The notes under the pieces are model-generated. The model was not told where the DNA came from and made no database searches. It saw nothing but the letters and a program-made list of their open reading frames with translations. The translations under genes and the position numbers were made by a program. From Prevotella sp. tc2-28 (GTDB lineage Bacteria > Bacteroidota > Bacteroidia > Bacteroidales > Bacteroidaceae), in contig NZ_FNRE01000014.1 of assembly GCF_900107705.1 (NCBI RefSeq), positions 1 through 64,000 of the forward strand: 64,000 nt of DNA. The letters run 5' to 3'. Positions 16,812 to 23,476 of this stretch are shown here, piece by piece. Numbering within the stretch: the stretch's first letter is position 1; the number at the start of each line of letters is the position of its first letter.

Positions 16812-16991
16812 CTACTCCTCCTTCTTCCTGTTGTGCCACACATGTATCATGTACAATGGTATCAACACAGGCCAGAAAATACTATACCAAATCGTCTCGA
16901 ACTTGCTCTTACCCCATCCCTTGATAACCTGATAGGCTAATACGATGCTTACAAGGTAAAGAATACCTACGATAATCCAAACTGTTTCCAT
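16812..16991 (-). CDS. Small membrane protein, copy A of a duplicated pair
   Basis: 59 residues with an N-terminal hydrophobic helix (VWIIVGILYLVSIVLAYQVI) and a second hydrophobic segment (TIWYSIFWPVLIPLYMIH). It is the same length as the protein at 17188-17367 and shares GWGKS/KWGKS, FETIWY and IFWPVLIPLY with it. Ends in a basic/acidic KKEE tail. Function unknown; location implies lysis or envelope work. Confidence 0.65.
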   Translation of the reverse strand: METVWIIVGILYLVSIVLAYQVIKGWGKSKFETIWYSIFWPVLIPLYMIHVWHNRKKEE

Positions 16992-17140
16992 AATCCTACA
17001 ATCTTTAGTTAAAAATGTTATCCTTCTCGCTTTTCTACTAAAGTAGAAAGTATATTCCGCTACAAAGATAATCTTTTTATTCGATAATCGTATATCTTTT
17101 CACGAAAAAGTGCGTACAATTTGCAAAATGTGACAAAGAA

Positions 17141-17172
17141 GGAACAGCCGACACTTTTCCGTCAGCCGTTCC
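17141..17172 (-). terminator. Hairpin between duplicated membrane genes
   Basis: GGAACAGCCGAC and GTCAGCCGTTCC form 12-base arms with two mismatches around an 8-base ACTTTTCC loop. On the minus strand it follows the stop at 17188 and is followed by TTCTTTG, so it could terminate the DGR-side transcript. The rest of 16992-17187 is AT-rich with no gene. Confidence 0.5.
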
Positions 17173-17187
17173 TCTTTCTGACAACAC

Positions 17188-17367
17188 TTAGCTGTTGTGT
17201 ATCTTATGAATGAGATACAATGGGATTAGCACAGGCCAGAAGATAGTGTACCAGATGGTCTCAAAGGTGCTCTTGCCCCACTTCTTAATCTTCTTGTAGG
17301 CAGGGATGAATCCTATAATCCATATCACTGCTGCTACGATTCCTACATTAATCCAAAAATCCTCCAT
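17188..17367 (-). CDS. Small membrane protein, copy B of a duplicated pair
   Basis: 59 residues with two hydrophobic segments (VGIVAAVIWIIGFIPAYK and TIWYTIFWPVLIPLYLIH). Near-identical to copy A at 16812-16991 in the second half, with a diverged first helix. Equal length and adjacency point to tandem duplication. Confidence 0.65.
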   Translation of the reverse strand: MEDFWINVGIVAAVIWIIGFIPAYKKIKKWGKSTFETIWYTIFWPVLIPLYLIHKIHNS

Positions 17368-17394
17368 AGTCTGATAAATTTAAATTGTTAATTA

Positions 17395-17760
17395 CTATTC
17401 TGCCGAAACAGCAGACATTACCTCGTCAGCAACCAGCTTGGCTTTCACTCTCCATGCTTGCATATCATCCATCTCAGCCTTGGCATCCTCGTCTTCTGGG
17501 TTAGCGAGGTAGTTGTTCTGGACTGCCTGCATCACATCATTGGGATAGCCTGCTGTGACAATTGCATCAACAATCCTGCTGCGGGTAAGAGGTGCATCAA
17601 GACGTACCACATAGGCTTCCCATATCTTCCGCTTGATGGTTTCCTCTCCACCCATTGATGGATACTCTTTCTCTACCTCCTCAACATCGAAGTTGATGCG
17701 TACCTGAGTGCCTTCATGTGCAATTAACGAAGGCTGTAAGTCAAATTCCGATTTTCTCAT
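17395..17760 (-). CDS. Hypothetical acidic protein downstream of the DGR RT
   Basis: About 121 residues from ATG 17760 (MRKSEFDLQPSLIAH); an upstream in-frame start at 17793 is possible. The N-terminal part is beta-like (TQVRINFDVEEVE), the rest helical and acidic (NPEDEDAKAEMDDMQAWRVK). It sits 34 bases after the RT stop, where DGR accessory genes can lie, but does not look like the basic four-helix Avd protein. Role unknown. Confidence 0.6.
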   Translation of the reverse strand: MRKSEFDLQPSLIAHEGTQVRINFDVEEVEKEYPSMGGEETIKRKIWEAYVVRLDAPLTRSRIVDAIVTAGYPNDVMQAVQNNYLANPEDEDAKAEMDDMQAWRVKAKLVADEVMSAVSAE

Positions 17761-17794
17761 AATAAAACCTCCTATAAATTTGTAAGAAATCAAT

Positions 17795-19141
17795 TTAATC
17801 TGATATGTCGTAGTCGGGATAGCCCGAAGCGTTCCTGTTCACTATCTTCCCGCGGAAAGGCAGTGCGTCATGCTCAAAGACATACTGGAATATCTGAAGC
17901 AGCCTCGGCCCGCTTGTCATGAATTTAAGCATCTTCCCTTGCGCATTCCTCACCTGTATCCAGGCGGCAGGCTTACCAAACTTGGATTGCAAGCCAAGCT
18001 CCACATCAAGAAACTCAAGTGGCTCATTAGCGATGGTGTCTATCGCCGTCCTCGTTCCTTGCAGTATGCGCTTGCCGTTGGCATCACGCTTCTCATATTC
18101 CGGTATTTGCAAATCCTTGAAAGATTTCATATTCATTACTTTACACCATAGATTAAATCCATTGCAGTGTTGCAACCACCCTTTGTAGCTTGCGGCTACC
18201 CTGTACTTATGTAAAGGCTCCATGAGTCGTGCCATCTTACGCTTGAACTTTTTCTTCATCCGCTTGCGCAGTTGGATATGTTCTATAAAGAACACATAAC
18301 CTACGAAGTCGAGCCCGTGACGGCTGTCGATTATCTGCACCCCTATGTTTTCATGCAATGGTTGGCACATCACGTCAGCGGCATAGTGCCTGATGAAGTT
18401 GACAGCCTTCCAAACCTCTTTCTTTGAAGTTCCCATCACCACGACATCATCACAGTATATCTCAATGAATACATCAAATCGGGATGCTGTCTCACGGCAT
18501 AAGTCGCAACTGTAGAAATTGGCTATCGGCTGTATGGGGTATAATCCTATGCCGAGTCCTCTCTCGCAGGCGGAGATAATCTCCCATAGAAGATATCTTA
18601 TGCCTTTATTGCCGAACTTACGTGCTATGCGGTTATAGCATTTCACTTGGTCGATGTTATGGTAGTACTTCACAAAATCAAGTTTGGAATAGTAAAGTCT
18701 TCCTGCTTTCTTGTGCTTGTCTATCCACTTTTCTGTGCGACGGGCGGCGAAGTGCATTCCCTTGCCCTCTATTGAGGCACTGCTGTCGTAGTAGTAGTGT
18801 CGCATCAATATCGGCATGATGACACGCATCAGTGCATGGTGTTCTATATGGTCTGGGAAATACGGCAACTTATGAAGCCGGCGCATCTTTCCACAAGGAC
18901 ACCACTGCTCTACTTCCTGTCCAGGCGATGTATGATAAGTTCCTGTCATTAGCATCTTCTGAAGGTTGTCAAGGTTCTTGTCACGTTCCTTGTCGAAGAG
19001 ACGGACACCCTTGTGACCTCCTTTGCGCTTGCGAGCCTCACGGTCTGCCTCTATCAGGTTGTACATCTGCCACACCTGTTCTATGCGTACCTTGCGGTTC
19101 TTTCCACGCTTACTATATGTCAGTTCCTTTTCTTCCATCAT
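17795..19141 (-). CDS. Diversity-generating retroelement reverse transcriptase
   Basis: 448 residues from ATG 19141 (ATG 19138 and TTG 19204 are alternatives). Reverse-transcriptase motifs are clear: motif A YYSKLDFVKYYHNID, motif B region GLGIGLYPIQPIANFY, motif C IYCDD (catalytic aspartates near 231-232), and the later DFVGYVFF thumb-side motif. Similarity to DGR RTs also shows in SSASIEGKGMHFAARRTEKW. It copies the template-repeat RNA (19356-19471) with adenine-specific errors and the cDNA replaces the variable repeat in the target gene (19840-19955). All three parts lie in the usual order on one strand. Other RT classes are ruled out by the TR/VR pair. Confidence 0.93.
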   Translation of the reverse strand: MMEEKELTYSKRGKNRKVRIEQVWQMYNLIEADREARKRKGGHKGVRLFDKERDKNLDNLQKMLMTGTYHTSPGQEVEQWCPCGKMRRLHKLPYFPDHIEHHALMRVIMPILMRHYYYDSSASIEGKGMHFAARRTEKWIDKHKKAGRLYYSKLDFVKYYHNIDQVKCYNRIARKFGNKGIRYLLWEIISACERGLGIGLYPIQPIANFYSCDLCRETASRFDVFIEIYCDDVVVMGTSKKEVWKAVNFIRHYAADVMCQPLHENIGVQIIDSRHGLDFVGYVFFIEHIQLRKRMKKKFKRKMARLMEPLHKYRVAASYKGWLQHCNGFNLWCKVMNMKSFKDLQIPEYEKRDANGKRILQGTRTAIDTIANEPLEFLDVELGLQSKFGKPAAWIQVRNAQGKMLKFMTSGPRLLQIFQYVFEHDALPFRGKIVNRNASGYPDYDISD

Positions 19142-19322
19142 ACATGATAATTTCTCACGGCCTTCTACACTTTTGGCTACCGAGCGTTCGGTATAGGCGC
19201 ACAACTGCCTTGCTTACTTGCACAGCGGGACTTTGTTTCATACCCAATGCCTTTTATTTTTGCTCTGTCGGGTGTTACCCCTCCATCGAGACAGGTTCAA
19301 TCGTGTGACCGGCCCGTAACTT

Positions 19323-19334
19323 GGGACGCGTCCC
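19323..19334. repeat. Perfect 12-bp palindrome GGGACGCGTCCC beside the TR
   Basis: The palindrome lies 22 bases from the template repeat, on the side toward the RT gene. In the DGR RNA it could fold or pair between molecules. DGR RNAs need structured sequence 3' of the TR for priming (known for Bordetella phage BPP-1), so it may belong to that element; this is inference. Confidence 0.5.
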
Positions 19335-19355
19335 CGTATATTTTTTTATAGTGTC

Positions 19356-19471
19356 GAATTTCAGGCGAGCCCCGATATTGTCATTCGCGTTCGAGAAAGC
19401 GTTATTCGAATTCGCGTACGAAAGACCGCATTGCGAACCGTTGTTCGCGTTACTGCCAACAATCAGGAGCT
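19356..19471 (-). repeat. DGR template repeat (TR)
   Basis: 116 bp. On the minus strand it reads like a coding copy rich in AAC/AAT Asn codons. Aligned without gaps to 19840-19955 it differs at 24 positions, all at template adenines; no C, G or T position differs. Of about 28 adenines in the aligned codons only 4 are unchanged. That pattern is diagnostic for adenine mutagenesis by a DGR. The end nearest the RT has the invariant GC-rich block GGGGCTCGCCTG, a candidate initiation-of-homing segment. Confidence 0.96.
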
Positions 19472-19775
19472 CCACGATATGTCACCTTTTCGGAGGTTCT
19501 TTATGCCTCCTCGCCAACGCTATACGTTCCAAGGAAGAAGAAGGTTGTATAAAACTACCTTAGAACACGTCAGCGTAACTTGTATGTATCTTTCCGTGAT
19601 ACTTTCCTTATGGGTGCAAATTGTCAAAGAGCAACGTTTCTAATCTGGCGATTTTTCTAAATTGTTAATACTTTTTTGTCATTTCTCTTTTTTTTGTTAG
19701 GCGGAAGCCTGCCGGATTTTCAGAAAGCGACGCTTCCCGATTTCGCTTTTCGCTTCGCTCCGACAGGCTCCGGCC
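19472..19775 (-). other. DGR intergenic spacer with promoter-like and hairpin elements
   Basis: No gene is seen here. On the minus strand it holds a large imperfect stem (GGAGCCTGTCGGA near 19774 with TCCGGCAGGCTTCC near 19703), then a run of A, then TTTGACAATTTGCACCC near 19600, which resembles Bacteroidota promoter/leader sequence. Nearest the TR is a small hairpin (GGAGG and CCTCC around 19494-19512). A separate TR-RNA promoter here would be normal for a DGR. Confidence 0.5.
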
Positions 19776-19799
19776 CAATGCTTGCCTACGCAAGCATTG
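19776..19799 (-). repeat. Perfect 10-bp hairpin at the target-gene stop
   Basis: CAATGCTTGC (19776-19785) and GCAAGCATTG (19790-19799) are exact complements around a 4-base loop. The target's TAG stop uses the loop (19786-19788). It lies 41 bases downstream of the VR in the coding direction. In the Bordetella DGR a hairpin/cruciform with a 4-base loop just downstream of VR promotes homing; this loop is GTAG, not the GRNA type described there. Confidence 0.7.
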
Positions 19800-21777
19800 A
19801 CAGAAGTTCCGCTCCGCTAACGATCTCTGGTTCCGAATAGAAGGCCAGGCGAGCCCCGACACTGACATCCGCGCCCGAGAAAGCGCGATCCGAAGACGCG
19901 GACGAAAGACCGCACGGCGAACCGAGGTACGCGGGACCGCCAACAACCAGGAGCTGACCACCTGTAGCAGCCCAATATCCGTCGCAGTAGTAGGTGGTTT
20001 CACTACCGCCTACAGCCTTTGGCAGCATATCCCAATACTCTCCGAGTTCCATCTGTGTTGCGTACTGTCCGTTTGCACTTGAAAGCACACCACTGATGTC
20101 ACGTCCTTCTGCGGTATTGCTTACCACATTGCCGTCATAGACAACAGCATGCCTAACACTTCCGCTCATATAGAAGCGAATACCAGGACGGAACTCCCAC
20201 AACTTGCCGAACATGTCCTCAAAGCCGAACAGCTTCGTCACATAGCGTGTAACGTTAGCTCTGTCCGTTGCTGTCACGCATCCTGTTCCATCACCAAGGC
20301 TATCTGCCATACCATGAGCTAAGTCTCTATAAGCATCCCATGACGCACTTGAGCGGGCATTGCCGTTGGAAAGGAAGCTCTCTGAGTTGAGATTGCCATA
20401 GCGTGCCTGATAGAGTGCATTGATAAGACAGTGGAACTGATAGTTAGCCAATCCAAAGTCTGCGTGAATGGCTTGTGCGTCCTGCCAGAAGGCACTCATC
20501 GTCTTAGAGTGTGAAGAGCCTACACCTGCACGGCTATGCCCTCCTGCAGACATCTGATAAGCACCCACCCAATGTGGGGATGCAAATACATGTCCTCCGT
20601 TAATAGGTGTCATTCCACCGAATTGTAAGGTAGTTCCATTGCCTAAGTAATGACAGTCTGGAACATGTATCATACACTCAGTGGCGGCTTTGGCTGCATC
20701 TGTCACAGTGCTTCCATCTGCGAACAAACTCCAATTGGAAGGATTTAGTTTGGCGGCATATACCTTGCCATCCTTTACGAGGAATAGATAGCCACCCATA
20801 CGGTTGATATACTGTGCTGCTGCTCCCTGATTGTTTACGGTGAATGTAGGTGATGAACTTCCCTCAAGCGTGAAATTAGATACAATGGAATCTATTGCAT
20901 AGGACATGTTAGTCTGTATTTCCTTCACTGATTGCTGTAGGTTATCTATCTGCTCTTCATAATCTCCCTCTGGTGTCTGCCAGGTTCCGTCTTCGCGCAA
21001 ATACTTACTTGTACCACTGCCAGTACCAAGAGCAGACTTAACTTCAGCGGCTGTTGGTGCAATATGCTTCTGAGCACCTGCCTCTATACCGCCTAACTTA
21101 TTCTTCTCATCTGTTGTATAGTCATTGGTTGACAGTCCCTTACCTGTTACCTTATCAACCTTTTTGGCAAGTTCGGTATATGCACCACCAGTCGTGAACT
21201 TGGTAGTACCTCCTGATACTGGTGTTGCACTATCTCCCGTGTTGACAACATCCCCCAATCCTACCTGTACCTTTGTGACACCATGCGGATTGCTTGTGTT
21301 GTTGATGTGGTCGTTGACCACCTTTCCATCGGCAGCAGTACCTGTTGTGGTGCCAATCGCAAGGTCGCCTTTAATCTGAGTATATGCAGAACCACTCCAT
21401 CTCCAAGAGGTATTGGTTGACTTGTCAACGTAAATCTTTCCTCCCTCACCAGTTGCGGGGAATGCTGACTTGGTGTCATACTCCAATACATCATCCACGT
21501 AAGACGGAAGTTGCGAAGAAGGCACTTTTCCTGCGGAGTCAAGCGTTGCCACACCAGAAGCAGCACCCATCTCACTTCTCTTAACCTGTGCATCGTTTGT
21601 TACACTGCCAAGACCGACATCGGACTTGCTGACGGTAACATTGCCGCTCAGAGCATGACCATTGACGGTCGTTGTCTTGTCTACCTTCGGGTCTATCTTG
21701 TCCGTCTTGAGCTTCTGCAAAGCCGCTTTGAGGTCTTGGACGTTGATAGCCTCGGTTTCATGTCCTGTTGTTGCCAT
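19786..21777 (-). CDS. DGR-diversified tail-fibre/receptor-binding protein
   Basis: 663 residues. The N-terminal part carries phage-fibre modules (TVNGHALSGNVTVSKSDVGL; a GVATLDSAGKVPSSQLPSYV unit also seen in the protein at 22015; HINNTSNPHGVTKVQVGLGD). A coiled segment follows near 285-305, then a C-terminal C-type-lectin-like domain (about 330-663; WDAYRDLAHG, LFGFEDMFGKLWEFRPGIRF, GYWAATGG). The variable repeat encodes residues 608-646, ending VGARLAF, typical of lectin-fold DGR targets. It would be displayed at the tail tip, and hypervariation would change receptor range. Sixteen VR residues differ from the TR-encoded version. Confidence 0.93.
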   Translation of the reverse strand: MATTGHETEAINVQDLKAALQKLKTDKIDPKVDKTTTVNGHALSGNVTVSKSDVGLGSVTNDAQVKRSEMGAASGVATLDSAGKVPSSQLPSYVDDVLEYDTKSAFPATGEGGKIYVDKSTNTSWRWSGSAYTQIKGDLAIGTTTGTAADGKVVNDHINNTSNPHGVTKVQVGLGDVVNTGDSATPVSGGTTKFTTGGAYTELAKKVDKVTGKGLSTNDYTTDEKNKLGGIEAGAQKHIAPTAAEVKSALGTGSGTSKYLREDGTWQTPEGDYEEQIDNLQQSVKEIQTNMSYAIDSIVSNFTLEGSSSPTFTVNNQGAAAQYINRMGGYLFLVKDGKVYAAKLNPSNWSLFADGSTVTDAAKAATECMIHVPDCHYLGNGTTLQFGGMTPINGGHVFASPHWVGAYQMSAGGHSRAGVGSSHSKTMSAFWQDAQAIHADFGLANYQFHCLINALYQARYGNLNSESFLSNGNARSSASWDAYRDLAHGMADSLGDGTGCVTATDRANVTRYVTKLFGFEDMFGKLWEFRPGIRFYMSGSVRHAVVYDGNVVSNTAEGRDISGVLSSANGQYATQMELGEYWDMLPKAVGGSETTYYCDGYWAATGGQLLVVGGPAYLGSPCGLSSASSDRAFSGADVSVGARLAFYSEPEIVSGAELLSMLA
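19840..19955 (-). repeat. DGR variable repeat (VR)
   Basis: 116 bp inside the 3' end of the target gene, matching the TR in length. All 24 differences are at TR adenines, 10 Asn codons among those altered (to P, Y, L, S, D, R, G, D, S and so on). The VR ends 54 bases before the stop, so the C-terminal 17 residues lie outside it. Confidence 0.96.
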
Positions 21778-21793
21778 AATATATATCGTTTTT

Positions 21794-21928
21794 TCAAGTT
21801 AATTCATTTATGATTGATTCGCAAGTAGCCACGGAGGCATACTCGGTAAGTCCCGGTATCGCAGGCTTCAGCTTGTCATCCCATAGGGTCTTGAAGTCTT
21901 CGAGAGCCATATAATTTTCGCCTGTCAT
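21794..21928 (-). CDS. Small fibre-linked protein (44 aa)
   Basis: 44 residues. The N-terminus MTGENYMALEDFKTLWDDKL parallels the start of the fibre protein at 22015 (MTKENYMALADVQELWTSKL), and the C-terminus ATCESIINEL parallels the end of the protein at 23477 (ETCESIIDEL). It looks like a trimmed fibre gene that kept the two ends, or a small fibre connector. Confidence 0.6.
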   Translation of the reverse strand: MTGENYMALEDFKTLWDDKLKPAIPGLTEYASVATCESIINELT

Positions 21929-21961
21929 AATCGTTTCTGTTTATTCTTCCTTTATCATGTC

Positions 21962-22002
21962 AAAAAAGAATCTCGGGGAGAGGAACGCGTCCCCTCCCTG
22001 AG
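21962..22002 (-). terminator. Intrinsic terminator after the 22015 fibre gene
   Basis: On the minus strand CTCAGGGAGGGG pairs with CCTCTCCCCGAG around a short ACGCGTT loop, followed by ATTCTTTTTTG, a clear T-tract. It sits 12 bases after the stop at 22015 and would end or attenuate the tail transcript before the DGR target. Confidence 0.75.
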
Positions 22003-22014
22003 AAAAAGAGAGCC

Positions 22015-22890
22015 TTAGACTACGAAAGCAGCCAGTTCCTGTGCGGTAACGCGGTTGGGCACCTCGATGTCAACAGCCTTGTTAGCATCGGGAGTCAGAG
22101 CCGTGCCGTTCACCTTCACGCTCTGGATGGCGGTGTCGGCCTTACCACCCTGTGCAGCGGTAGCGAAGTCAGAAGCCTTCGCGCCTGAGTCTGTCAGGTT
22201 GCCGTTGGCATCCAGTCCGGCGAAGTTGCCGTTAGTAGCAGAAGCCACCTTGTCGGCCTTTCCGCTGATGTCCTGGTGCTGCTGAATAGCAGTATCAGCC
22301 AGTGCGAGGGAAGCCTGCACTTCTGCCGTCATGTCGGTAGAAGGAATACCGCCGCTTGGCTTGTCGTACTTAGCACCCCAGGCAGCCTTGTCGCTGGTGG
22401 TCACGTGGATGTCGCTGTTGCCAGTGTGAGAGGCAATGGCAGCTGCGTTGGCAGCACCCTTGGAACCTTCGTAGGCAGTGCCTGCGGTCTCACCGAGAGC
22501 GATGCTTGCGGAAATCTCCGCATAGGCAGTGCCACCCCAACGATAAGTCTTGTTGTCATCGAGCGTGACATAGATCTTGCCACCCTCACCCTCTGCGGGC
22601 AGTGCTGCGAAGTTGGCTGCCTCGATAACGTCGTCAACGAATGAAGGCAGCTGGCTTGATGGAACCTTACCGGTAGCATCCAAGGTGGCAACACCACTGT
22701 TGGCGCCCTTCTCAGTAGCAGCGATGAACGTGCTCTGGGCGATGTTAGTACCATCAGCCAGAACGAGGTTCTTGGCATTGGTGTCAGTACCTGCCAACAT
22801 CGCAATGAAACCGGCTACGATGTAAGGCTTGAGTTTGCTGGTCCAGAGTTCCTGGACGTCGGCTAACGCCATGTAATTCTCTTTAGTCAT
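22015..22890 (-). CDS. Tail-fibre-like structural protein
   Basis: 291 residues, Ala/Thr/Gly-rich. After an N-terminal helix (ENYMALADVQELWTSKL) it holds the module GVATLDATGKVPSSQLPSFV plus GEGGKIYV and YRWGGTAYAEI, paralogous to part of the DGR target at 19786. The C-terminal half is repeat-like (SHTGNSDIHVTTSDKAAWGA, ADKVASATNGN). Probably a fibre or short adaptor on the baseplate. No DGR VR is present. Confidence 0.78.
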   Translation of the reverse strand: MTKENYMALADVQELWTSKLKPYIVAGFIAMLAGTDTNAKNLVLADGTNIAQSTFIAATEKGANSGVATLDATGKVPSSQLPSFVDDVIEAANFAALPAEGEGGKIYVTLDDNKTYRWGGTAYAEISASIALGETAGTAYEGSKGAANAAAIASHTGNSDIHVTTSDKAAWGAKYDKPSGGIPSTDMTAEVQASLALADTAIQQHQDISGKADKVASATNGNFAGLDANGNLTDSGAKASDFATAAQGGKADTAIQSVKVNGTALTPDANKAVDIEVPNRVTAQELAAFVV

Positions 22891-22946
22891 GATAATAAAA
22901 GAATTAAATTAAACATATAGAGGACTTTCACCTCCGATTACTATAA

Positions 22947-23234
22947 TTACATCATCTGTATGCATGCCATAATCTGACCTTTCAGCTCGTCATGGTCGTC
23001 GCCTTGCTTGACGGCTTGGTCGAAAAGCATCTTCAGAGTCATGGTAGCACCTATGATATACCCCTGTGAGGATGCCCTTGGTGCATCGGGTGCTTTCAGT
23101 GATGAGTACATCACCATAGCCACCTTCTCAGCCTGCTGTATCTCTTTAGGTACTGCCGGCTTAGTGTGAGTTCTCTTCCTGCCTCTTGGTGCGGGAGCCT
23201 TTGGAGTAGGCTTTGTTGCTGTTCTTGTAGTCAT
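22947..23234 (-). CDS. Hypothetical protein (95 aa)
   Basis: 95 residues. The N-terminal 28 are Thr/Pro/Lys-rich and basic (TATKPTPKAPAPRGRKRTH), then a helical domain. Lies between tail-fibre genes and likely a small tail accessory protein; no family recognised. Confidence 0.6.
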   Translation of the reverse strand: MTTRTATKPTPKAPAPRGRKRTHTKPAVPKEIQQAEKVAMVMYSSLKAPDAPRASSQGYIIGATMTLKMLFDQAVKQGDDHDELKGQIMACIQMM

Positions 23235-23239
23235 AAGTC

Positions 23240-23461
23240 TTATACGTTAAAGTTGTCCATCTGTTCCTGTGTCACGCGGTCCTTGTCGGTGATCATCGAG
23301 TCCTTCACCGACTTGCCCAGGTCGACCATCTCCACGGATTCGTCCTTTATCTCCTGGCTGCCTACGGAGTCAGGTCCCGGCTGGGAGCCACCGCCTCCTC
23401 CGTCTAACTCATACTCTTTACCATCATATTCAAAGATAAGCTTGTTTATTTTCTCTGCCAT
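23240..23461 (-). CDS. Small tail-region protein (73 aa)
   Basis: 73 residues with a Gly linker (YELDGGGGGSQPG) after a short beta segment, followed by an acidic helical tail (GSQEIKDESVEMVDLGKSVK) that recalls fibre trimer-linker segments. Unknown function; expressed with the fibre genes. Confidence 0.6.
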   Translation of the reverse strand: MAEKINKLIFEYDGKEYELDGGGGGSQPGPDSVGSQEIKDESVEMVDLGKSVKDSMITDKDRVTQEQMDNFNV

Positions 23462-23476
23462 AGTCGTAATTATTTA

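Noticed and set aside
17395..17760. Avd (DGR accessory protein)
   Set aside because: Location fits, but the protein is acidic and partly beta-like, not a basic four-helix bundle.
19142..19204. TTG start for the reverse transcriptase
   Set aside because: The extra 21 residues lack any conserved feature and two ATG codons at 19141 and 19138 are better placed, though the TTG cannot be excluded.
19275..19475. A 66-residue leftward frame over the TR
   Set aside because: It reads like a protein only because the TR is a copy of coding sequence. TRs are transcribed, not expected to be translated.
19665..20003. A 112-residue leftward frame covering the VR and downstream repeats
   Set aside because: It is the wrong frame of the DGR target gene; its Arg/Ser-rich composition is an artefact, and the TR/VR codon pattern supports the other frame.
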